Assembly: GCA_902586495.1 (NCBI GenBank)
Contig: CACIHQ010000003.1
Span: forward strand, 1 to 64,000
Reading direction: 5' to 3'
Origin: an uncultured Pelagibacteraceae bacterium
Lineage (GTDB): Bacteria > Pseudomonadota > Alphaproteobacteria > Pelagibacterales > Pelagibacteraceae
Length of the DNA: 64,000 bases
A model generated the notes under the pieces. That model saw nothing but the letters and a program-made list of their open reading frames with translations, had not been told where the DNA came from and did not search any database. Made by a program: the position numbers and the translations under genes. This document shows, piece by piece, positions 34,565-43,363 of this stretch; the stretch's first letter is position 1; every line of letters begins with the position of its first letter.

Positions 34565-35542
34565 ATGGAAGTTAAACAAATTGATTTTTCAAAAACACTC
34601 TCTGAGGATCAAGTTTATAATTGTATTCTACAAAATTATGAAGCCCTAGGTACGGATTGGATAACACATCAGTGGAATTGGATTAATGGAATCTACAAGT
34701 CTTTTCAAGATCATATAAAATTTTTGATAATAATTTCTCTAGTTGAAAAAACTTTAAATTTCTATCATCAAGTTAATATTACACAAAATTATGACCAATA
34801 TTATGCAAAAGATAATTTGAAAATAGATAAGTTTAGTATCTCAGAATTATGTGAAAAACTTAATTTACCTAAAGAAACTTTAAGACGTAAAGTTTTAGAA
34901 CTAGAAAAATTAGGTGTTATCAAGAGAAAAAAAAAACAAGTTGAAATTGATGGATCTGCTTATGTATATGTTAAACCAAATAATCAAATACCACTAACTT
35001 CTAAATATCTTGCTAGAGTAGGAGAGCTTTTAAATAAAGAAAAATTATACGAAAAAAAAATCGACAAGAATAGTTTAGAAAAATTAATAAAAAAAAATTT
35101 TACATTATGTTGGAGATGGTATTATAGAATGCAAATTCCATGGATTGTTGGTTATCAAAAAATGTTTAATGACTTAACGACTGTTCATGTCATAGGGACA
35201 ATTATGATGCATCAAGCATTAAATACAAAAACATTTCCAAGAGACTTCTCTATAAATAGAGATAACAGACATTTTGTTGATAATACATTTACTAATCCTC
35301 TTCAGTTAACCAAACCAGGTTTAAGTGCTATGTCTATTTCAGAAATGACAAATATTCCAAGAGCAACAGTTATAAGAAAATGTAAATTTTTAATTAAAAA
35401 AGGAAATTTAAAAGTTAATGATAAAAAACAATATTTTCTTACAGGAAATAACAGAGACGAGATACTTAATTATCAATTAGATTTTTTTAAGGAAAAATCA
35501 AAATTTATAACAAGAATTTTAAATTTAATTGCAATTTCATAA
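34565..35542 (+). CDS. internally duplicated winged-helix regulator
   Basis: This 325-residue protein contains two winged-helix DNA-binding units: SISELCEKLNLPKETLRRKVLELEKLGVI (91-119) and SISEMTNIPRATVIRKCKFLIKKGNL (257-282). Each is preceded by a similar Trp-rich helical stretch: WITHQWNWINGIYKSFQDHIKFLIII near 32 and WYYRMQIPWIVGYQKMFNDLTTVHVI near 185. The whole protein is thus a tandem duplication of a roughly 120-residue unit. Direct repeats in its promoter suggest autoregulation. I do not recognise a named family; the MarR/Crp-like wing region is clear. Confidence 0.7.
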   Translation: MEVKQIDFSKTLSEDQVYNCILQNYEALGTDWITHQWNWINGIYKSFQDHIKFLIIISLVEKTLNFYHQVNITQNYDQYYAKDNLKIDKFSISELCEKLNLPKETLRRKVLELEKLGVIKRKKKQVEIDGSAYVYVKPNNQIPLTSKYLARVGELLNKEKLYEKKIDKNSLEKLIKKNFTLCWRWYYRMQIPWIVGYQKMFNDLTTVHVIGTIMMHQALNTKTFPRDFSINRDNRHFVDNTFTNPLQLTKPGLSAMSISEMTNIPRATVIRKCKFLIKKGNLKVNDKKQYFLTGNNRDEILNYQLDFFKEKSKFITRILNLIAIS

Positions 35543-35586
35543 AACTTAAATAAGTTATATTTGTTAAACTATTTTACAGAGGGGTC

Positions 35587-36438
35587 ATGGAGATAGTTAC
35601 AAAAATAGCACCTATCATACTCGCTTTAATAATGTTGGGTTTGGGTTTAGGTTTGAAAATTGAAAATTTTACGAGAGTATTAAAAACTCCTAAAGATTTT
35701 TTTATAGGTTTTTTTTCTCAATTAATTATTCTTCCATTAGTTGCTTACATATTAATTATTGTTTTAAAAGTACAGCCTGAAATAGCAATTGGAGTCATGA
35801 TTATTGCTGCTGCACCGGGTGGAGTTACATCGAACATATTGACGAAATTTGCTAATGGAGATGTTGCTTTATCTATTACTTTAACAGCTATAATCAGTTT
35901 AATTTCTATTGTTACCGTTCCTTTTATAATTTTTACATCTGCTGATTTATTTGGAATTACAAATATTTCTCAAAATATTTCAATGACTGGTATAGCGCTA
36001 AAAATGTTTTTAGTTGTTACGGTTCCAGTTATTTTGGGGATGATTATAAGAAAATTTGCTGAAAATTTTATAAGTTCAAAAATCCAAATATTTGAAAAAC
36101 TCAATATAATATTATTTGTCATTTTTTTCATAGCTGCATTTTATGAGGAGAGAGAAAGTTTTATAAATTTTCTGATGCAAGCAGGTTTCATTACTTTTAT
36201 TCTCAATATAACAATGATGATTGTGGCTTATTATCTTGGTAAAACTTTTGCCTCGGGTATAAAACAGCAAAAATGCATTGCTTTAGAATGTGGATTACAA
36301 AATGGTACTCTAGCAATATTTGTTTCTACACAAATATTTGGTACAAACTTAGTTTACATAACTCCAACAGCTGCGTATGCTTTGATTATGTACATCACTG
36401 GTTTTATATTTGTTTTTCTTTTAAAAAATAAAGTTTAA
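35587..36438 (+). CDS. bile acid:sodium symporter (BASS) family transporter
   Basis: This 283-residue protein has eight to ten hydrophobic segments and the BASS hallmarks MIIAAAPGGVTSNILTKFANGDVALSITLT (about 77-106) and IALECGLQNGTLAIFVSTQIF near 235. The family imports organic anions with sodium; bacterial members include pantoate, pyruvate and sulfate-type carriers. It ends 4 bases into the convergent dehydrogenase gene. The substrate is unknown, though the flanking sulfonate and amine genes make a small organic acid plausible. Confidence 0.9.
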   Translation: MEIVTKIAPIILALIMLGLGLGLKIENFTRVLKTPKDFFIGFFSQLIILPLVAYILIIVLKVQPEIAIGVMIIAAAPGGVTSNILTKFANGDVALSITLTAIISLISIVTVPFIIFTSADLFGITNISQNISMTGIALKMFLVVTVPVILGMIIRKFAENFISSKIQIFEKLNIILFVIFFIAAFYEERESFINFLMQAGFITFILNITMMIVAYYLGKTFASGIKQQKCIALECGLQNGTLAIFVSTQIFGTNLVYITPTAAYALIMYITGFIFVFLLKNKV

Positions 36439-38879
36439 TTATCCTTAAAATTGGTCTGTTTTAGTGGTCTACTAATCAATTCAATTTCATATTTTTTTTT
36501 CTCAACCTCAATAAATAGGTTACTATCTTTCAGTTTTTCATAAGAAAAATCGTTATTAATATAACCAAAAGTAAGATTTTTCTTAAAGTTAAATGAATAA
36601 TTTCCTGAGGTAGATTTTCCTATTATTTTATCTTCTAAATAAATAGGCTCATCGTGAAGTAATAGTGGTTCTCCAGGCTTACTATCTTTTAAAATAAACA
36701 TTGCAAATCTCATTTTAATATTTTTTTTATCAATCTTTTCAAGAGCCGACTTTCCAACAAAATCTACATTTTTTTTATTACTGATTGTAAAAGAAAGACC
36801 TGCTTGATATTGATTTTCTTCAGGCGAAATATCGTGTCCCCAGTGTAGAAAACCACTTTCCATTCGCATAATATCCATTGAATGCATACCACAATTTGAA
36901 AGATTAAAATCTTTACCTTTTTCAATAATTAATTCATAAATTTTTTTGGCATCTTTAGCTTCTACGTAAAGTTCGTATCCTAATTCCCCAACGTAAGACA
37001 ATCTCTGTGTCCAAATTTTAGTATCTATGATTGAAATAAATTTAGCAGTTCCAAATTTAAAATTTTCATTGTCAAAACTATCTTTACTTAACGAACTAAT
37101 AAGATTTCTACTTTTAGGTCCAAATAAACCAAAAACACAATAATCATCAGTCACATCTATTAATTCAATGTTTTTATTTAAATGTTTTTTGATGTGGTGC
37201 TTGTCTCTTTCTCTTGTTGCGGCAGAACTAATTATTCTAAAATGGTTTTCATCAATCGCCGCTATAGTTAAATCAGTCTCAATACCTCCATCTGAGTTTA
37301 ACATATGAGTATAGGTACATTTACCAACTTCTTTTTTAATATTTGCAGTGCAAATTCTTTGTAATTCTTGATGGGCTTTATCAGATTTTATTTCGAACTT
37401 TGAAAAAGGAGTTAGATCAAATAAGCCAACATTCTTTAAAGTATTATTAGTTTCATACTCAGCTGAAGGATACCAACTTTGATAGTTATAACTATATTTA
37501 TACTCCGCCTTTTCACCATCTAGTGCAAACCACATAGGTCTTTCATACCCACCCGAGACACCAAAACATGCTCCAAAGCTTTTCAAATTATCATGATGTG
37601 GTAGTTTTTTTATGTCTCTAGAAGTTTTATGCTGTTTAAAGGGCCAATGCATTCCATACAAATCTCCTAATGATTCTGTAATTCTTTTTTTTATAAAACC
37701 TAAATCTGAATGAAATTTTTGAAATCTTTTTATATCATAACTAAAGATATCCTCATTAATATGACCAGTCATCAACCACTCTGCTGTAACCTTTCCAACA
37801 CCACCACCACTGCCAATTCCAATACTATTTAAACCACAACATACAAAAAAATTCTTAACCTCAGGTACTTCTCCTAATAATGTGTTGGTATCAGGAGTAA
37901 AAGATTCTGGTCCTGAAAAAAATTTTCTAATTCCAGCAGTTTCTAAAATTGGAAATCTTTTAATTGCTGAAGCTAAATAAGGTTCAAAATGTTCAAAATT
38001 TTCTTGAAACTCACCGAAGGAGAAATCCTCTGGAACTTTATTAGTTTTATTCCAAGCAGGAATTGAATTTCCTTCAAAAATTCCAACTAGTATTTTCCCT
38101 GCATCTTCTTTTATATAAGTTCGATTATCAAAATCTCTTACCACTGGTAAAGTTTTAGACAAATTTTCAATCGGTTCAGTGATTATATAAAAATGTTCAG
38201 CTGGATATAATGGAATACTAACACCAGCTTTTTCTCCTATTTGTCTCGACCACATACCTGAGGCTAAAACAATATATTCACATTCAATTTTTTGGCCTTT
38301 AACTTTAACTCCAGAAATTTTTCCATCTTTAGTTAAAATTTCTTCAACTGGTGATTTCTCAAAAATTTGTGCCCCTTCTAATCTTGCTGCTTTAGCCAAC
38401 ATATGTGTAACTCCTGAAGGATCAGCGGCACCATCGCCTGGCATTAAAATTCCTCCTATGACTTCATCTGTATTAATAATTGGATAATCTTTTTTAATTT
38501 GATCTTTATCTAAAATTCTTACGTCAACATCATAAAGTTGTGCTGTCGTAGCTTGTCTTTGAAGTTCTTGCCATCTTCCTTTATGCTGAGCAATTGAAAG
38601 TGCTCCGTTTAATCTTAACCCCGCAGAGTGATCAACTTTTTTCTCAAGTTCTTTATATAAATCTAGAGTATATTTTCTTATTTTTGTTACTGCTGCTGTT
38701 GGACCCAACTGACTTACTAGGCCTGCCGCATGCCAAGTTGTGCCTGATGTTAATTGATCTCTTTCTAAAAGAATTGTGTCTTTCCATCCAAATTTAGCTA
38801 AATGATAAGCAACAGAGCAACCTACTACTCCACCTCCTATCACAACAACTTTTGTACTACTTGGAAATTTTTTTTCCAT
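36435..38879 (-). CDS. dimethylglycine/sarcosine dehydrogenase-like flavoprotein with GcvT domain
   Basis: This 814-residue fusion has an N-terminal FAD domain (VVVIGGGVVGCSVAYHLA, 11-28). Its SGTTWHAAGL motif carries His50, in the place where dimethylglycine dehydrogenase binds FAD covalently. A C-terminal folate-binding GcvT-type domain (about 430-810) includes GLFDLTPFSKFEIK and GELGYELYVEA. Such enzymes oxidatively demethylate dimethylglycine or sarcosine and pass one-carbon units to tetrahydrofolate. In this clade the gene sits next to taurine-type genes. It follows alanine dehydrogenase by 4 bases; the actual amine substrate is not certain. Confidence 0.9.
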   Translation of the reverse strand: MEKKFPSSTKVVVIGGGVVGCSVAYHLAKFGWKDTILLERDQLTSGTTWHAAGLVSQLGPTAAVTKIRKYTLDLYKELEKKVDHSAGLRLNGALSIAQHKGRWQELQRQATTAQLYDVDVRILDKDQIKKDYPIINTDEVIGGILMPGDGAADPSGVTHMLAKAARLEGAQIFEKSPVEEILTKDGKISGVKVKGQKIECEYIVLASGMWSRQIGEKAGVSIPLYPAEHFYIITEPIENLSKTLPVVRDFDNRTYIKEDAGKILVGIFEGNSIPAWNKTNKVPEDFSFGEFQENFEHFEPYLASAIKRFPILETAGIRKFFSGPESFTPDTNTLLGEVPEVKNFFVCCGLNSIGIGSGGGVGKVTAEWLMTGHINEDIFSYDIKRFQKFHSDLGFIKKRITESLGDLYGMHWPFKQHKTSRDIKKLPHHDNLKSFGACFGVSGGYERPMWFALDGEKAEYKYSYNYQSWYPSAEYETNNTLKNVGLFDLTPFSKFEIKSDKAHQELQRICTANIKKEVGKCTYTHMLNSDGGIETDLTIAAIDENHFRIISSAATRERDKHHIKKHLNKNIELIDVTDDYCVFGLFGPKSRNLISSLSKDSFDNENFKFGTAKFISIIDTKIWTQRLSYVGELGYELYVEAKDAKKIYELIIEKGKDFNLSNCGMHSMDIMRMESGFLHWGHDISPEENQYQAGLSFTISNKKNVDFVGKSALEKIDKKNIKMRFAMFILKDSKPGEPLLLHDEPIYLEDKIIGKSTSGNYSFNFKKNLTFGYINNDFSYEKLKDSNLFIEVEKKKYEIELISRPLKQTNFKDN

Positions 38880-38883
38880 TTAA

Positions 38884-40002
38884 TTAGTTATTGATTGCAT
38901 CTACTGGATTAACATATTCATGTCCAAAAACATCTGCAACCGCTTTATAAGTCACATGGCCTTTGTGAACGTTTAATCCTGCTAGAAAATTTTTGTCATC
39001 ACTAAGAGCTTTTTGATAACCTTTGTTAGCTAATTTAACTAAATAAGGAAGTGTTGCTTTATTTAATGCAATAGTTGAGGTTCTTGGAACTCCCCCTGGC
39101 ATGTTAGCTACACAATAATGAACGACATTATCAACAATAAAAGTTGGATCATTAAAAGTTGTTGGTTTACTTGTTTCTACACATCCACCTTGATCGATTG
39201 CGACATCAACAATTACAGAGCCTCTTTTCATTAATTTAAGCATATCTTTGGTAACTAATTTTGGTGCCTCTGCCCCAGGTATTAAAACACCTCCTACTAT
39301 TAAGTCAGCCTCAGCTACTAACTTTTTTAAATCTATCTTGTCACTTTGTTCTGGAATAATTTTATCTCCAAAGATTTCAACTAATTGTTTTAGTCTTTCT
39401 TCTGATCTATCAATAACATGAACTTTTGCCTTCATACCGGTTGCAATAGTTGCAGCATTTTCACCAACAACCCCTCCACCTAAAATTAAGACATTTGCAG
39501 GCTCACCACCAGGAGCTCCTCCTAATAAAACTCCTCTGCCTTTCTGATTTTTTTCTAAACAATGTGCTCCTGCTTGAACTGACATACGTCCAGCTACAGC
39601 ACTCATAGGTGCCAATAAAGGGAGTCGTCCATTATCATCAGTGATGGTTTCGTAAGCAATATTAATACTTTTTGATTTTACCAAACCCTCTGTTAATTCT
39701 TTTGCGGCAGCTAGATGTAAATAAGTATAAACAATTTGATTTTCCTTAATCATTTCAACCTCAACTTTTTGAGGCTCTTTAACTTTTACAATTATCTCAG
39801 CATCATTAAAAATATCACTAGCTTTTTCTATAATTTTTGCGCCAGCTTTTTTGTACTGATCATTCTCAAAACCAGCTTCAAAACCACCATTATTTTCAAC
39901 TAAAACTTCATGGCCTTCTGAGACTAAAGTTTTTACACTATCAGGAGTTAGGCCAATTCTATTTTCTTGAGGTTTAATTTCTTTAGGAACGCCAATTCTC
40001 AT
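38884..40002 (-). CDS. ald: alanine dehydrogenase
   Basis: This 372-residue NAD-dependent enzyme interconverts alanine and pyruvate plus ammonia. It shows MRIGVPKEIKPQENRIGLTPDSV, YTYLHLAAAKELT, the Rossmann motif VLILGGGVVGENAA and IDQGGCVETSKPTTFNDPTF. It lies between the aminotransferase (10-base gap upstream) and the flavoprotein gene. This is the expected partner of a pyruvate-dependent aminotransferase, since it regenerates pyruvate from the alanine formed. Confidence 0.95.
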   Translation of the reverse strand: MRIGVPKEIKPQENRIGLTPDSVKTLVSEGHEVLVENNGGFEAGFENDQYKKAGAKIIEKASDIFNDAEIIVKVKEPQKVEVEMIKENQIVYTYLHLAAAKELTEGLVKSKSINIAYETITDDNGRLPLLAPMSAVAGRMSVQAGAHCLEKNQKGRGVLLGGAPGGEPANVLILGGGVVGENAATIATGMKAKVHVIDRSEERLKQLVEIFGDKIIPEQSDKIDLKKLVAEADLIVGGVLIPGAEAPKLVTKDMLKLMKRGSVIVDVAIDQGGCVETSKPTTFNDPTFIVDNVVHYCVANMPGGVPRTSTIALNKATLPYLVKLANKGYQKALSDDKNFLAGLNVHKGHVTYKAVADVFGHEYVNPVDAINN

Positions 40003-40011
40003 TAACGAAAT

Positions 40012-41358
40012 TTAATTCTTTTTACTCTTTGCGTAATTAGTTATTCCTGTTCTTAATTTTTCTATAATTTCATCAATGTGTTTTTTTTCACATATAAACA
40101 TTGGTGCTATAATTAAACAATCACCAGTAGCTTTGAAATTTACGCCTGCATCGTAACAATGTTTGAAAGTAGCTAAACCAGCCTTACCAGGTCTGCCATC
40201 AGTTTTAATATCTATACCACCCATCATTCCATAACCTCTAATATTATCCACCACATCAATGTCTTTTAGAGAAAACAGACCTTCTTGAAAGTAAGGAGAA
40301 AGTTCTTTCGCTCTATTAAAAATATCTTCCTTTTCGAAAATATCTTGAACAGCTAAAGCTGCAGCTACTGAAACTGGGATTCCAGAATATGTATAACCAT
40401 GAAATAATTCTATTGCACCTTTTGGAGAATTGTCCATTACAGCATCATAAATTTCTTCTTTACAAGCAACAACACCAAAAGGAACTATTCCATTGGTTGT
40501 TGCTTTTGCCATTGTCATTATGTCAGGTGTTACGCCAAATTCTTGAGCTCCAAAAGCTGAACCAGTTCTTCCCCATCCGGTGATGACCTCATCAAAAATT
40601 AATAGTATCTTATGTTTGTCACAAAGTTCTCTTAGTCTCTGTAAATATCCAACTGGTGGCACTAAAGTTCCTGTTGAACCAGCAATAGGTTCAACGATAC
40701 AAGCTGCGATGTTTTCAGAACCAAAATTAGTACAAATTCTATCTAAGTCATTAGCAATCTCAGCTCCCGTTTCTGGTTGACCTGAAATAAATTTATGTTC
40801 ATCTAAATGTGTGTGTCTCATGTGAACAACGCCTGGCATCAATACACTTGCATACGCTTTAACGTTATTGATCATACCACCTACTGAGGTTGCTCCAATA
40901 TTCATACCATGATAAGCACGTTCTCTACCTACAAATCTAAATCTTTGTCCCTCACCTCTTGCTTTATGATATGCAATACTAATCTTTATTGCAGTTTCTA
41001 CTGCAGTAGATCCACATATTGTGTAAAAAATTTTATTTAAGTTTCCTGGTGTATGTTTTGAAATTCTTGTTGCTAATTCAAATGAACCACCAAATCCTTG
41101 TTGAAACGGCTGACAATAATCGAGAGTGTTTAATTGATTTGTTATTGCTTCGATAATTTCTTTTCTTCCATGTCCCAATGGATTACAGAATAATCCTGAG
41201 CTTGCATCAATTTGTGTTTTGCCATGATGATTTTTTAAATAAACACCTTTTGCCTCAACAATCAATTTTGGGTTTTCTTTAAAATCCTTATTAGATGTAA
41301 ATGGCATCCAATGTTCATTGAGTGAATTAGGCACTGATGTTCTTTTTTCTGAGCTCAT
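40012..41358 (-). CDS. class III omega-amino acid:pyruvate aminotransferase (taurine/beta-alanine type)
   Basis: This 448-residue PLP enzyme opens LNEHWMPFTSNKDFKENPKLIVEAKG, as in beta-alanine:pyruvate transaminases, and has IDASSGLFCNPLGHGRKEI, the PLP phosphate contact CGSTAVETAIK, LIFDEVITGWGRTG, and the Schiff-base lysine in MTMAKATTNG. Taurine:pyruvate aminotransferase belongs to the same subgroup. Flanking alanine dehydrogenase and divergent TauABC genes favour taurine or a related amino-sulfonate as amino donor. That specificity is an inference from context. Confidence 0.88.
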   Translation of the reverse strand: MSSEKRTSVPNSLNEHWMPFTSNKDFKENPKLIVEAKGVYLKNHHGKTQIDASSGLFCNPLGHGRKEIIEAITNQLNTLDYCQPFQQGFGGSFELATRISKHTPGNLNKIFYTICGSTAVETAIKISIAYHKARGEGQRFRFVGRERAYHGMNIGATSVGGMINNVKAYASVLMPGVVHMRHTHLDEHKFISGQPETGAEIANDLDRICTNFGSENIAACIVEPIAGSTGTLVPPVGYLQRLRELCDKHKILLIFDEVITGWGRTGSAFGAQEFGVTPDIMTMAKATTNGIVPFGVVACKEEIYDAVMDNSPKGAIELFHGYTYSGIPVSVAAALAVQDIFEKEDIFNRAKELSPYFQEGLFSLKDIDVVDNIRGYGMMGGIDIKTDGRPGKAGLATFKHCYDAGVNFKATGDCLIIAPMFICEKKHIDEIIEKLRTGITNYAKSKKN

Positions 41359-41429
41359 AAATAAATTTAAAAATGTTTAATAGTTAAACCCTTAGACTAA
41401 TTAATAGAAATTAACCACCAAAATAATGT

Positions 41430-41456
41430 CACAACTTTGAGTTGTGTAACTATAAT
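41430..41456 (+). promoter_or_regulatory. palindromic operator and -10 box upstream of tauA
   Basis: CACAACT (41430-41436), a TTG spacer, and AGTTGTG (41440-41446) form a perfect palindrome. It ends 4 bases before a TATAAT (41451-41456), so it fills the -35 to -10 spacer. The divergent intergenic region also serves the aminotransferase gene, so one regulator may control both directions. A good ribosome-binding site (GGAAGAGG) precedes the tauA ATG. Confidence 0.55.
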
Positions 41457-41533
41457 GATCATTTTTTTGTTTTACATATAGGTCAAATTAATCTTAAAAT
41501 TGGAACATATAAATAAACAAGGAAGAGGCATAA

Positions 41534-42475
41534 ATGAAAAAAATAATTAGTTTTATTCTTGGATGTTTTGTAGCTCTTAATCTTTCAATATCTGTTGCTA
41601 ATTCAGCAGCAAATGAAGTTAGAGTTGCTTACTTCTTAGAGTGGCCAAGTCCAAATCTAGAGGACATGATGAAGAAAAACTTCGCAAAAGCTCTAGGGGT
41701 TCCTGTAAAGTGGACTAACTTTACTAATGGTGGTGCTATGACTGATGCGATGTTAGCAGGGGATATTGATATTTCTTATTCTCAAGGTTTAGTTCCATTT
41801 ATTAACGCTGTAAAATCTAAAGCACCTATCAAATTAGTTGATATTGCTATGGAATACGGAATGGGAGGAACAACTTGTGTTACATCTAATGCATCTGGAA
41901 TTACAAAAGCGAATGCAACTGAATTAGAAGGTAAAAAAGTTGCTGTTCCACTTGGAACAATGGCGGAATATGTTTTTGATGAGAGTATGAAAGTTGTTGG
42001 AGCGGATAGAAAAAAAATGGATATCATTCAAATGGACCCTGAAGAAGGTGCTGCTGCTTTAGTAAGTGGTGATGTTGTAATGGCATGCTTGTTTGGTGGT
42101 AATTCTATCAAAGCTGCTGTTGCAGTTGGATCTAGATTACTAACAGTTCAAGAAGCTAGAGATGCAGGTATCCTAGGGATTGATATTACTTCTGTAACTA
42201 CAAAGTTTATGAAAGAAAATCCAGGAATGTTAAGAACTTTCATCGAAGTAACTCATGAAGCTAATGCAAGATATAGAGCTGGAAAAAGCGATATGAATGC
42301 AATGTCAAAAGCTTCAGAAATGAAAATTCCTGACATGAAAGAAACTTTAAGTGGTTTCAAATTTCTAACTCCAGAGGAAACAAAAAGTTCTATGGAAAGT
42401 GGAAATCTTGATGCGTTCCTAAAAGGAATGGGAACACCAAGAGGAAACGTCGATACAAGTTTCTTACCTTTGTAA
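41534..42475 (+). CDS. tauA: taurine-type ABC transporter substrate-binding protein
   Basis: This 313-residue periplasmic protein has a signal peptide (cleavage near SAA at about 28). The SBP family pattern is EVRVAYFLEWPSPNLEDM, GAMTDAMLAGDIDISYSQGLVPF, and GKKVAVPLGTMAEYVFDESM, as in TauA/SsuA-type receptors. Taurine is the likeliest ligand given the divergent aminotransferase and alanine dehydrogenase genes. Other sulfonates or amines cannot be excluded. A strong terminator follows at 42499-42537. Confidence 0.88.
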   Translation: MKKIISFILGCFVALNLSISVANSAANEVRVAYFLEWPSPNLEDMMKKNFAKALGVPVKWTNFTNGGAMTDAMLAGDIDISYSQGLVPFINAVKSKAPIKLVDIAMEYGMGGTTCVTSNASGITKANATELEGKKVAVPLGTMAEYVFDESMKVVGADRKKMDIIQMDPEEGAAALVSGDVVMACLFGGNSIKAAVAVGSRLLTVQEARDAGILGIDITSVTTKFMKENPGMLRTFIEVTHEANARYRAGKSDMNAMSKASEMKIPDMKETLSGFKFLTPEETKSSMESGNLDAFLKGMGTPRGNVDTSFLPL

Positions 42476-42498
42476 TTTAAAGGTAATTAAAATTTAAA

Positions 42499-42537
42499 TA
42501 GGCGCCAATTTTTTATTAAATTGGTGCCTATTTTTTT
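42499..42537 (+). terminator. intrinsic terminator or attenuator between tauA and tauB
   Basis: A 13-base-pair stem (42499-42511 with 42518-42530; one G-T wobble) is followed by T7 at 42531-42537. It should stop most transcripts after tauA, leaving limited read-through into tauBC. Confidence 0.88.
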
Positions 42538-42565
42538 ACTATAAATTCTAATATAAAGTGAGCAA

Positions 42566-43363
42566 ATGAGTGATCTAGTTTCTCAAAATCTTAATATGAT
42601 TTTTAAAACTCCAAAAGGAGAAACTGTTCATGCTCTAAAAGATTTAAATTTTACTCTTAAAAAAGGAGAACTTTTAACAGTTCTTGGACCATCAGGTTGT
42701 GGAAAAACAACATTATTAAATATTACCGCAGGATTTATTCGACCAACATCCGGAAGCATTACTTTAAATAGTAAAGAGATTGATGGACCAGGTGTAGAGA
42801 GAGGTATGGTTTTTCAGCAAGGTGCATTGTTTGAATGGTTAACAGTTGCTGAAAATGTCAACTTTGGATTAAGAATGAAAAAAAAAGATCCAATTGAAAC
42901 TCAAAAAAAAGTTGATGAATGGTTAGAAATAGTTGGCTTAAAAGGTTTTGGTAATACCCCAACCTATCAACTTTCTGGTGGTATGCAGCAAAGAGTTGCT
43001 CTTGCAAGATGTTTAATTAATGATCCCGATCTAATTTTAATGGATGAACCTTTAGGAGCTCTTGATGCATTAACAAGAGAAAAAATGCAGTCTTTAGTTT
43101 TAAAAATTTGGAAGGAGACTGGAAAGACAATTATTTTAATTACCCATTCAGTTGAAGAAGCTCTTTTACTTGGTGAAAGATTATATGTTATGGCACCTCG
43201 ACCTGGGAGAATTCATAAAGAATACAATCTTCCATTTGCCTCAATGGGACTGAAAGAAGATCTAAGAGAGATAAAAAAGAACAAAGATTTTTCTACGAAA
43301 CGTGAAGAAATATTAGAGATGATTTGGAATATGGAAGAAGAAATTATGGGGAAAGATAATTAA
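42566..43363 (+). CDS. tauB: taurine-type ABC transporter ATP-binding protein
   Basis: This 265-residue ATPase has Walker A (GPSGCGKTT, about 45-53), signature LSGGMQQRVALAR, Walker B LILMDEPLGALD and switch His in ILITHSVEEA. It belongs to the nitrate/sulfonate/taurine ATPase group (TauB/SsuB/NrtD). Its stop is immediately followed by the tauC ATG, so the two are translationally linked. Confidence 0.95.
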   Translation: MSDLVSQNLNMIFKTPKGETVHALKDLNFTLKKGELLTVLGPSGCGKTTLLNITAGFIRPTSGSITLNSKEIDGPGVERGMVFQQGALFEWLTVAENVNFGLRMKKKDPIETQKKVDEWLEIVGLKGFGNTPTYQLSGGMQQRVALARCLINDPDLILMDEPLGALDALTREKMQSLVLKIWKETGKTIILITHSVEEALLLGERLYVMAPRPGRIHKEYNLPFASMGLKEDLREIKKNKDFSTKREEILEMIWNMEEEIMGKDN

